Of a stretch of DNA of 64,000 bases, positions 17,915 to 24,904 are shown piece after piece. Position 1 is the stretch's first letter. Every line of letters starts with the position of its first letter. The position numbers and the translations under genes are program-made. The notes beneath the pieces were generated by a model that did no database searches, was not told the origin of the DNA, and saw only the letters and a program-made list of their open reading frames with translations. The stretch is from Marinomonas primoryensis (GTDB lineage: Bacteria > Pseudomonadota > Gammaproteobacteria > Pseudomonadales > Marinomonadaceae). The DNA is taken from NCBI RefSeq assembly GCF_013372285.1, contig NZ_CP054301.1:1598001-1662000 (forward strand). Reading direction: 5' to 3'.

Positions 17915-18922
17915 ATGAGCGCTTCTATTTTAAAACGTTTGCCACTAGATATGTTTTGGCCGACGTTCGATCCATTTTTATTCTGTGCCTTCCATAACGA
18001 TAAATACCCTAAAGCCAATGGTGACATGGGGCCTGCTGAGTCTTTAGTCGGTCGTGCGCTGGGTCAGGATTTCGCCGGTATGGATGGTTGGCGTATGTAC
18101 CACGGTAAAAAAGTTCCGGGCTTTCCAGCGCACCCTCATCGTGGTTTTGAAACGATCACTATTGTCAATGAAGGTTTGGTTGATCACGCTGATTCTATGG
18201 GGGCATCGGGTCGTTATGGTGAAGGTGATACCCAATGGATGACAGCAGGAGAAGGCATTCAGCATTCAGAGATGTTTCCTTTGTTAAATGAAAACGACGC
18301 TAACCCGCTAGAGCTTTTTCAAATTTGGTTAAATCTGCCAAGTAAAAACAAAATGGTACCGCCGCATTTTACTATGTTGTGGAATGAAGATACGCCAGTG
18401 GTCAAAGCGTTAGACAGTAATGGGAACGAGATTGCGATTAAAGTCGTTGCTGGGTCGTTGAAGGGTATTGCGCCTGCGCCTTGCCCACCAAATTCATGGG
18501 CAGCAGATGACAAAAATCATGTTGCCATTTGGTTAATCGATTTACCAGAAAATGCAGAATGGACATTGCCTGCTGCGGCGTCAAATTTGAATCGTACCTT
18601 GTATTTTTTTGAAGGCGATAGCATTGAACTGGATGGCGTAGAGGGATCGGTCAACGAAGCCTTTGTTCTGAAAAGTGATGTGGCTGTTGTCATGAAAAAT
18701 CTTGGTAAAGTAGCGCGCTTTTTGATGTTACAAGGTCGTCCTATCGCTGAGCATGTTGAGCAGCATGGGCCATTTGTGATGAATACCAGAGCAGAGCTTC
18801 AGCAGGCGTTTAATGACTATCAGCGGACTCAATTTGGTGGCTGGCCTTGGCCTCGTCATGACCAAGTGCATGATAAATCAAAAGAAAGGTTTGCTAAGTA
18901 CGCGGATGAGCAAGCGAATTAA
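17915..18922 (+). CDS. pirin-family protein
   Basis: 335 residues of a bicupin with the pirin signature HPHRGFETITIV and downstream metal ligands in the GEGIQHSEM stretch. Pirins are iron-binding; some act as quercetin dioxygenases, others as redox-responsive regulators (family knowledge). ATG 17915 has GGAG 6 bases upstream; an ATG at 17900 lacks one. The end overlaps the convergent GtrA gene by 4 bases. Confidence 0.9.
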   Translation: MSASILKRLPLDMFWPTFDPFLFCAFHNDKYPKANGDMGPAESLVGRALGQDFAGMDGWRMYHGKKVPGFPAHPHRGFETITIVNEGLVDHADSMGASGRYGEGDTQWMTAGEGIQHSEMFPLLNENDANPLELFQIWLNLPSKNKMVPPHFTMLWNEDTPVVKALDSNGNEIAIKVVAGSLKGIAPAPCPPNSWAADDKNHVAIWLIDLPENAEWTLPAAASNLNRTLYFFEGDSIELDGVEGSVNEAFVLKSDVAVVMKNLGKVARFLMLQGRPIAEHVEQHGPFVMNTRAELQQAFNDYQRTQFGGWPWPRHDQVHDKSKERFAKYADEQAN

Positions 18923-19386
18923 GCGGACGTATTTTCTCCGCTAGATAGGTTTTTCTTTGGATTGATTGATGAGAAAATCCAAAAGCGAGAAAAAATATAG
19001 TTCAGCATCATACCCGCTAATACACCGGGCGCCATGGCAAGATAAGGCCATAGCAATATGAATATAGGACTGGGTATAGCGGGTGGGTGCGCTAACAAGA
19101 AAAGATAGCAACCCCAATTAGGAATAAAAGCCATCACAGAGCTGCCGAGAAATTGCATCCATTGTAATACGGCGGCTTTTTTATGTTTTATTTTTTGTGC
19201 ATCAATGAAGGTGATGTGACGATTCCACCACCAGTTAGAGCTGGCAGCAATCCAAAAAGCAATGCCTCGCGCAAACAGGTGGGGCAGCCAAATCGAAAGT
19301 AGCAGCATGCTAGTAAGGTCGACTAAAAAGCCAACCCCACCCACAATGGCAAAGCGTATAAAAGTATGTTTCAAAAGTAAGTTCAT
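18919..19386 (-). CDS. GtrA-family membrane protein
   Basis: 155 residues with four predicted membrane segments (about 9-30, 38-52, 75-95, 110-132) and the GtrA opening FIRFAIVGGVGFLVDL. GtrA proteins are thought to flip polyprenyl-phosphate sugars across the inner membrane. The GT2 (GtrB-like) and GT39 genes nearby point to a shared pathway, although the pirin gene and a two-component system lie between. Confidence 0.85.
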   Translation of the reverse strand: MNLLLKHTFIRFAIVGGVGFLVDLTSMLLLSIWLPHLFARGIAFWIAASSNWWWNRHITFIDAQKIKHKKAAVLQWMQFLGSSVMAFIPNWGCYLFLLAHPPAIPSPIFILLWPYLAMAPGVLAGMMLNYIFSRFWIFSSINPKKNLSSGENTSA

Positions 19387-19487
19387 AATGTCATTCTATG
19401 AGCTTACGCATCAAAAAAAAGTGAAACACACATCGGATTTATGCTGAATTGTCAATTTGATCGTTCATAAAATAGAGGGAATATAAG

Positions 19488-20003
19488 ATGAAAATACTCG
19501 CATTCGGAGCCAGCTCAAGCCGACAGTCCATCAACAAAGCTTTGGCAAGTTATACTGCGAATTTAGTGGCAGACGCAGAGATTACGGTGCTTGATCTTAA
19601 TGATTTTGACATGCCTATCTTTAGTGAAGACATAGAAAAGAGCGCGGGTGTTCCCGTTCAGGCGCAAGCCTTTGTTGATGCTATTGCGCAAACAGATGTG
19701 ATTGTTGTTTCGTTCGCTGAGCACAATGGGTCTTATTCTGCCGCGTATAAAAATATCTTTGATTGGGCGTCTCGTATTGAAAAAGCAGTTTATCAAAATA
19801 AGCCTATAGCCGTTCTTTCTACGTCACCTGGCCCTGGCGGCGCGAGCAGTGTATTGGCTCAAGCCGTTAACAGCATGCCGTTCTTTAAGGGAAGTGTGAT
19901 TGGTAGTTTGAGTGTGCCTAGTTTCTATGACGTAATGATTGATGGCGAGATTGCCAATGCTTCTATTAAGCAGGCTTTGTTGGACATTGTTGCTAAGTTT
20001 TAA
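19488..20003 (+). CDS. NADPH-dependent FMN reductase family protein
   Basis: 171 residues with a flavodoxin-like fold. FGASSSRQSINKALASY is the FMN phosphate loop, and SFAEHNGSYSAAYKNIFDW and STSPGPGGASSVL are conserved in NAD(P)H:quinone or azo-reductase-like proteins. It probably reduces quinones or other acceptors in the cytoplasm. It lies 18 bases before the nitronate monooxygenase-like gene and is likely co-transcribed with it. Confidence 0.85.
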   Translation: MKILAFGASSSRQSINKALASYTANLVADAEITVLDLNDFDMPIFSEDIEKSAGVPVQAQAFVDAIAQTDVIVVSFAEHNGSYSAAYKNIFDWASRIEKAVYQNKPIAVLSTSPGPGGASSVLAQAVNSMPFFKGSVIGSLSVPSFYDVMIDGEIANASIKQALLDIVAKF

Positions 20004-20021
20004 TCAAGAAAGGATATCGTG

Positions 20022-21095
20022 ATGAAGCAATCTTATTCGTATGACTGGTTGGGAACGACATTTCCCATAATTCAAGCGCCAATGGCTGGTGTTCAAGACA
20101 GTGCTTTAGCCATTGCTGTGTCCAAGGCAGGCGGCTTGGGGTCCTTGCCTTGTGCCATGTTAGGTGTGGATGAGATTGCTCATCAGGTTTCTTTAATTAA
20201 AAAAGGCACCACAAGCCCTTTTAACCTTAATTTTTTCTGTCATGAAGCTGTGGAGTATAGCGAGAGTAAACATCAGCAATGGCGAGAGCTTTTAAAACCT
20301 TATTTTGATGAGTTCTCTGGAGCCTATGACGCTAGTATAAAAAGCGTCTCGCGTGTGCCTTTTAATCATGATATTGCCGATGTTATTGAAGGTTTTGTTC
20401 CGCCCGTTATCAGCTTTCATTTTGGGTTGCCTGAAAAAGCCTTGCTAAAGCGAATTAAAAGTTGGGGTTGTAAAATTCTTTCGTCTGCGACAACGATAGA
20501 AGAAGCTATCTGGCTAGAGGAAATGGGTGTTGATGGCATTATTGCACAAGGACTTGAGGCTGGTGGACATCGTGGTATGTTTCTTTCTAGCGATATTTCT
20601 ACGCAAATGGGTTTGTCTTCGTTGTTGCCTCAAATCGTCGATAGAGTCCGAATTCCCGTGATTGCTGCGGGTGGTGTTTGTGATGCTCGTAGTATTGATG
20701 CTGCCTTGGCATTGGGTGCGTCAGCGGTGCAAGTGGGAACTGCTTATTTATTGTGTCATGAAGCGAATACTTCGCGGTTTCATCGTGACGCGTTAAAAGG
20801 TGAAAAAGCCAACCATACGGCACTGACTAATGTGTTTACGGGAAAGCCGGCGAGAGGTGTATCTAATCGTATTATGAAAGAGCTTGGTTATATGAGCGAC
20901 GGTGTGCCTGCATTTCCTTATGCGTCGATGGAAATGGCGCAACTGAAAAGTCTTGCAGAAAAGCAAGGTTTGGGTGATTTCTCTTCATTGTGGAGTGGTC
21001 AAAATGCGTCTGCTTGTCAGGAAATTTCGGCTTTTGAGTTGACGCAACAGCTGGTTAAAAATATGCGGTATAAACCTCTCAACGGGTCTTTTTAG
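20022..21095 (+). CDS. nitronate monooxygenase family flavoprotein
   Basis: 357 residues, an FMN-binding TIM barrel of the 2-nitropropane dioxygenase group. PIIQAPMAGVQDSALA opens the barrel, GLEAGGHRG carries the conserved His, and the phosphate-binding IPVIAAGGVCDARS and ALGASAVQVGTAYL follow. It oxidises alkyl nitronates, or is an enoyl-reductase relative. ATG 20022 is preferred over GTG 20019, with AAAGGA upstream. Confidence 0.85.
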   Translation: MKQSYSYDWLGTTFPIIQAPMAGVQDSALAIAVSKAGGLGSLPCAMLGVDEIAHQVSLIKKGTTSPFNLNFFCHEAVEYSESKHQQWRELLKPYFDEFSGAYDASIKSVSRVPFNHDIADVIEGFVPPVISFHFGLPEKALLKRIKSWGCKILSSATTIEEAIWLEEMGVDGIIAQGLEAGGHRGMFLSSDISTQMGLSSLLPQIVDRVRIPVIAAGGVCDARSIDAALALGASAVQVGTAYLLCHEANTSRFHRDALKGEKANHTALTNVFTGKPARGVSNRIMKELGYMSDGVPAFPYASMEMAQLKSLAEKQGLGDFSSLWSGQNASACQEISAFELTQQLVKNMRYKPLNGSF

Positions 21096-21195
21096 TATTC
21101 CTATTAAGAATTCGAAACATAAGTTTTATTCCTTTTACAAATACCGCTTGTCATCGCATGCTAGCGCTTTCTTATCGGTTTGAAGGTGTTTGGGT

Positions 21196-22083
21196 ATGTG
21201 GATCTTTATTACGCTGTTTGCTGCTGGATGTCAGTCTATGCGAACGGCTTATCAAAACACGCTCGCCCGTGAAGCCGGTTTTTTACATGCCACCCTATCT
21301 CGCTCCTTGTTCGGTTTGCCCTTGGTGAGTGCGTATCTTGTGCTGTGTTGGCAATTATTCGGTTGGGTGTCTGTCGAAAAAAGTCTGACTTTTTGGGTGG
21401 CCGCCACTATTTGTGCCATCGCGCAAGTCATGGCGACTTACTTCATGTTACGAGCTTTCCAGTCCAGTAGTTTTGCTTTGGGGACCTTGCTGTCTAAAAC
21501 TGAAGCGGTGTTAGCGGCTTTAATTGGTTTGCCTCTACTTCACTATACGTTGACGTTTGGGGCTTGGTTGGGAATTGCATTTGGGGTATTGGGTACGGTT
21601 GTCATGAGCGTGAAATGGAAAAATATTAGGCAAGTTCATAAAGACGCTTCTTTGCTATTTGGACTTGGCAGTGGCTTGTGCTTTGCGATCACGTCGGTCA
21701 CTGCTTCCATTGCAAGTCATGCATTATCAGGCTCTCTTATTACTAGTGCTGGCGTCACGCTATGCTATGTTTTGGCTTTGCAGTCCATCATTTTGTGTAG
21801 TATTCAGATGGTTAAAAGCAAAGACGTTTTAGCACCTTTTCGATATGAATTAGTGTTGAGTTGCAAAGTCGGTATGTTGAGTGCTTTGGGGTCCATTGGC
21901 TGGTTTACGGGTTTTGCGTTGGTGAATCCTGCCCTGGTAAAGACGCTGGGGCAGATTGAAATCGTAGGGACGTTGTATTACTCAAAAGTACGTTTCGCTG
22001 AGAAAATGACTAAGCAGCAATGGATTGGTGGCGCTATGATTGTTATTAGTGTGGTTCTTGTGGTGACATCGACAATAAAGTGA
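21196..22083 (+). CDS. DMT-superfamily transporter (EamA type)
   Basis: 295 residues, almost entirely hydrophobic, with about ten membrane segments in two EamA-like halves. The substrate is unknown; relatives export amino acids or metabolites. ATG 21196 has GAAGGTG 8 bases upstream. It lies 7 bases ahead of the VOC-family gene and probably shares its transcript. Confidence 0.82.
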   Translation: MWIFITLFAAGCQSMRTAYQNTLAREAGFLHATLSRSLFGLPLVSAYLVLCWQLFGWVSVEKSLTFWVAATICAIAQVMATYFMLRAFQSSSFALGTLLSKTEAVLAALIGLPLLHYTLTFGAWLGIAFGVLGTVVMSVKWKNIRQVHKDASLLFGLGSGLCFAITSVTASIASHALSGSLITSAGVTLCYVLALQSIILCSIQMVKSKDVLAPFRYELVLSCKVGMLSALGSIGWFTGFALVNPALVKTLGQIEIVGTLYYSKVRFAEKMTKQQWIGGAMIVISVVLVVTSTIK

Positions 22084-22090
22084 GGGAAAT

Positions 22091-22444
22091 ATGGAGTCGA
22101 ATAAAATCAATTATGTGGAATTGCCTGCGCGTGATTTGGCATTAAATAAAGTGTTTTTCAGTCAAGTATTTGGTTGGGGTTTTAAAGATTATGGTCCCGA
22201 GTACGCTGCATTTGAAAATGCGGGATTGGATGGTGGTTTTTTTCAAGCTGACTTTTGTTCGCGACCACAAAGTGGTGCTGCGTTGGTGATACTGTTTAGT
22301 GATGATTTAGAAGGCGCGCTCAATAGGGTGACGTCAGCGGGTGGCACGATAGAGCAAGAAATCTTTGAGTTCCCTGGTGGCCGCAGATTTCACTTTTTAG
22401 ACCCATGTGGTAATGAATGGGCAGTGTGGGGCGAGCTGAGCTAA
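22091..22444 (+). CDS. VOC-family (glyoxalase/bleomycin-resistance-like) protein
   Basis: 117 residues with a single pair of VOC beta-alpha-beta motifs: NYVELPARDLALNKVFFSQVFGW at the start, and GGRRFHFLDPCGNEWAVWGE at the end with a metal-ligand-like Glu. The function of this small subgroup is unknown. Confidence 0.85.
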   Translation: MESNKINYVELPARDLALNKVFFSQVFGWGFKDYGPEYAAFENAGLDGGFFQADFCSRPQSGAALVILFSDDLEGALNRVTSAGGTIEQEIFEFPGGRRFHFLDPCGNEWAVWGELS

Positions 22445-22475
22445 TTAAGTCATTCTAATTAGCAGGTCAGCTATA

Positions 22476-22679
22476 TTAAGCGTCTTTTTTTGCTTGTTCT
22501 TCGGTAGTGGTTGTTTCAACCGTCTCAATGTCTGTTGTTTGTGTTGCGGCTTCCGCGGCTATTTTTTCGCGTTCGGCTTTAGAAATGTACTTAGGTTTCG
22601 CCTTTTTAGGGTTAACTTTTAAGTTAGCTTGTTTCATTCGCTTGTCGTATACGTCTTTGATTTTTTTACGGCGGTTCAT
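22476..22679 (-). CDS. DUF2986 family small basic protein
   Basis: 67 residues. The Lys/Arg-rich N-terminus (MNRRKKIKDVYDKRMKQA, then KPKYISKAEREKIA) matches the DUF2986 family; the tail is Thr/Glu-rich. The ATG at 22679 has AGGAA upstream, so the longer reading to 22733 is not used. Function unknown. Confidence 0.8.
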   Translation of the reverse strand: MNRRKKIKDVYDKRMKQANLKVNPKKAKPKYISKAEREKIAAEAATQTTDIETVETTTTEEQAKKDA

Positions 22680-22749
22680 TTGATGCGTTCCTAAATGATT
22701 CTGTTGTTTAATAGCATTGCTCAAGAATGACATTCAAGGAACCAAAAAA

Positions 22750-22779
22750 AAAGCCCTGATCAACGATCAGGGCTTTTTA
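22750..22779 (-). terminator. terminator of the original host tRNA-Leu gene
   Basis: Stem AAAGCCCTGATC / GATCAGGGCTTT with a 3-base loop and T run on the minus strand. It lies directly after the 3' end of the tRNA-Leu 3' half. Confidence 0.85.
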
Positions 22780-22782
22780 TGT

Positions 22783-22835
22783 TGGTACCAGTAGGCGGAC
22801 TCGAACCGCCACACCCGAAGGCAACGGATTTTGAA
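22783..22835 (-). pseudogene. 3' half of the split host tRNA-Leu(CAA)
   Basis: Reading leftward from 22835: anticodon loop TTCAAAA, stem TCCGT, variable arm TGCCTTCGGGTGT, T arm GGCGG-TTCGAGT-CCGCC, acceptor strand TACTGGT and ACCA, ending at 22783. The bases before the loop do not pair with TCCGT, so no complete tRNA exists here. The missing 5' half is at 30058-30089, on the far side of the mobile element. Acceptor GCCAGTG pairs with TACTGGT, and ACGGA with TCCGT. Confidence 0.9.
22827..22835. repeat. left attachment core (attL)
   Basis: GATTTTGAA, identical to 30049-30057. It covers the seven anticodon-loop bases of tRNA-Leu plus two stem bases. Left flank ACG is host, right flank CTT is element. 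Confidence 0.85.
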
Positions 22836-22894
22836 CTTATACTGTCTTTACAAAAGCCCTTGAAAATCATAGTCTTATGTAGTTATTTAAAGTT

Positions 22895-22917
22895 GCTATA
22901 CAACTTACTATACAACT
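22895..22917 (+). repeat. left arm-type repeat pair, probable integrase sites
   Basis: GCTATACAAC, 4 bases, TATACAACT. The same double repeat with a 3-base spacer is at 29954-29975 in the same orientation, 60 and 73 bases from the two cores. It overlaps a possible int promoter (TTATTT 22883-22888, 17 bases, TACTAT 22906-22911), so Int might repress itself. Confidence 0.6.
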
Positions 22918-22938
22918 ATTTACATAAGAGATTGCCAT

Positions 22939-24282
22939 ATGGTAGCAAAATACGAGCGTTTAGCGAAGAGTTTAGCTATTTATAGAGTTAAAAACTCAAA
23001 TAATTTTTACGCTCGTATACGAGTGAATGGAGTAGAAATTAAGCGAAGCTTAGGAGTGTCAGACGAAGACGAAGCGAAGTTCAGAGCTTGGGAACTCCGT
23101 TCCGAACTCGAAAACCGAAATAAGCAAGGATTAGCTATTTTAGCTAATAAAAAAATTTACATTGAAGATATTGTAAATAATGTAATTATTCAGTTAGATA
23201 GTAAAAAAACACAGCTACAAATCTATAAAGACTATAAAACAGTCTTTTCAAATTTTATCATTCCATTCTTTAAAAATGTCGAAATCGTTGATTTTACAAC
23301 TAAAAAAATAAGGGATTATTTTGATAGTCAAGAATTATCTGTCACGAGAAAAAATATTAATAAAACTTGTTTTAAAATGATACTGGAATATTTAGAAGAA
23401 GAAAAAATAATTAAGAAAAATGATATTCCTATAATTCCGAAGGTAAAATCTTTTAAAGTTGAGGCAAGAGACGCTTTTAATGATGAAGATTTAAAGATTA
23501 TTTTAGAGCATCTACCAAACTTTCACGAAATCGAAAAAAATGGACGAAAAGCTAATTTTAAGACTGTTGAATACAGAAAAATACTTAATGAATATTTTCT
23601 AATATTATTAGAAACGGGATTGAGGACTGGCGAAGAATTTATAAATTTACGTTTTAATGATATCAAGAAGAAAAAACATTCTTACTACAAAGATGATTTA
23701 TTGATAGAAAATGATAATTACCTTGTGAAAATCAGCAAAGGCAAGACGAAAAAATATTCGAATGGTCGTGTTATTGCTTTAAGTTCAAAAGCTATTAACT
23801 CAATTGTTAATATTGGAAAAATCACACAACAAGATAAAAATATTACAATTGACAACTTTATATATAGTAATAAATTGATTTTAGAAACTTCTTTTAATAA
23901 AATCGCAGAATTTAGCGATATTTTTAAACAATTCACAGATTATTTAAAAGAAAGTAATTTAATAAATACTCATTATACTTTATACAGTTGTCGCCATACG
24001 TTTATAACAAAAAGACTTATGCAAGGCGTAGATATTTATCTAATTGCGAAATACGTTGGTAGTTCGGTTGAGATGATAGAGAAACATTATGATAATTATA
24101 AATTATCACAGCAGGCGCATATAGATAGTTTGACAGATTTTAATCGCAATGAATTAGAATTAAAAGCTATTCTAAATAATGTATCTTATACGGATTATGA
24201 TGATATACCGCCAGATCCTACGGAAGCTGAATTATTAAGTTTTTATAATCAAGCTGAAGAATTTTTCAAACATAACAAATAA
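22939..24282 (+). CDS. int: tyrosine recombinase (element integrase)
   Basis: 447 residues. The N-terminal arm-binding part (YARIRVNGVEIKRSLG) is followed by a SAM-like core-binding domain and the catalytic domain. Catalytic residues are Arg230 (ETGLRTGEEF), Arg352 and His353 (YSCRHTF) and Tyr384 (EKHYDNY). The first His of the usual HxxR box is Tyr here, a known variation. It should catalyse integration at the 7-base anticodon loop of tRNA-Leu(CAA) and excision. It lies about 100 bases inside attL. No excisionase is recognised. Confidence 0.9.
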   Translation: MVAKYERLAKSLAIYRVKNSNNFYARIRVNGVEIKRSLGVSDEDEAKFRAWELRSELENRNKQGLAILANKKIYIEDIVNNVIIQLDSKKTQLQIYKDYKTVFSNFIIPFFKNVEIVDFTTKKIRDYFDSQELSVTRKNINKTCFKMILEYLEEEKIIKKNDIPIIPKVKSFKVEARDAFNDEDLKIILEHLPNFHEIEKNGRKANFKTVEYRKILNEYFLILLETGLRTGEEFINLRFNDIKKKKHSYYKDDLLIENDNYLVKISKGKTKKYSNGRVIALSSKAINSIVNIGKITQQDKNITIDNFIYSNKLILETSFNKIAEFSDIFKQFTDYLKESNLINTHYTLYSCRHTFITKRLMQGVDIYLIAKYVGSSVEMIEKHYDNYKLSQQAHIDSLTDFNRNELELKAILNNVSYTDYDDIPPDPTEAELLSFYNQAEEFFKHNK

Positions 24283-24302
24283 CCCCTAAATTTCATTTCC
24301 AG

Positions 24303-24326
24303 AAGGGCACGAAGTGCCTTTTTCTT
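24303..24326 (+). terminator. terminator after the integrase gene
   Basis: Stem GGCAC / GTGCC extended by AA and TT, 3-base loop, followed by TTTTTC. Confidence 0.7.
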
Positions 24327-24390
24327 TTCCCTTTCTCTTTTTTTATATTGATTTGACAGATCAATCAAATATGCTAAATGTATTATATTG

Positions 24391-24440
24391 CAAGTAGAAG
24401 GTTGGGTTCCCCATCCTAACTTGATTTTCTCCGAAAATAT
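24391..24440 (+). other. candidate origin of transfer (oriT)
   Basis: The AT-rich gap between int and mobC contains one GC-richer patch. It holds GGTTGGGTTCC followed by CCATCCTAAC, an imperfect inverted repeat, and the string CATCCT resembles the nic region of P-type plasmids (ATCCTG). Position directly ahead of mobC and the relaxase supports the idea. The similarity is short. Confidence 0.35.
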
Positions 24441-24535
24441 GAAATTTAATAAATTAAATTTGAGAGATAGATATAAAATAAAATAACTTTCCGCATTGGC
24501 ATTTGGATAAGTTTTAGACATAAAAGGGATAGAAA

Positions 24536-24904
24536 ATGGAAAACAAAAATAAAAATAATAGAAGAAAAAGTATTCATATAAGATTAGATGATTCAACTTA
24601 TGAATTACTAAACGAGCAGAAAAGAAATTCAGGTTTTAAAAGTTGGGAAACTTTAATTATTCATTATATGAATAGCGGAAAAGGCTTTAAATCTGTTTAC
24701 GTAGATAAAGAAGGACATTCTTTAAAAGTATTAAATCATCTGATCAAATACGGAAATAATTTAAATCAACTTGCAAAAGTAGCAAATGAAAGAAAATCAT
24801 TAAATGATGATGATCTTAAAAAAATTAAAGATTTTTTAAGTCAAGGTATTAAAGCAAAAAACTATTTTACAAAACACGTAAAGCAAGCGGGAAGGGGGAA
24901 ATAA
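24536..24904 (+). CDS. mobC: MobC-like relaxosome accessory protein
   Basis: 122 residues. A ribbon-helix-helix-like N-terminus (SIHIRLDDSTYELLNEQK) should bind oriT DNA. The C-terminal part has the MobC signature HLIKYGNNLNQLAKVAN. MobC proteins help the relaxase open the transfer origin. The stop overlaps the relaxase start by one base, so the two are one operon. Confidence 0.8.
   Translation: MENKNKNNRRKSIHIRLDDSTYELLNEQKRNSGFKSWETLIIHYMNSGKGFKSVYVDKEGHSLKVLNHLIKYGNNLNQLAKVANERKSLNDDDLKKIKDFLSQGIKAKNYFTKHVKQAGRGK

Noticed and set aside
22836-22894. A rebuilt tRNA at the left junction
   Set aside because: The element bases before the anticodon loop cannot pair with the 3' stem and hold no D arm or acceptor strand.
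22779-22985. Rightward 68-codon open frame (MLVPVGGLEPPH...)
   Set aside because: It is the antisense of the tRNA-Leu 3' half, a well-known false protein.
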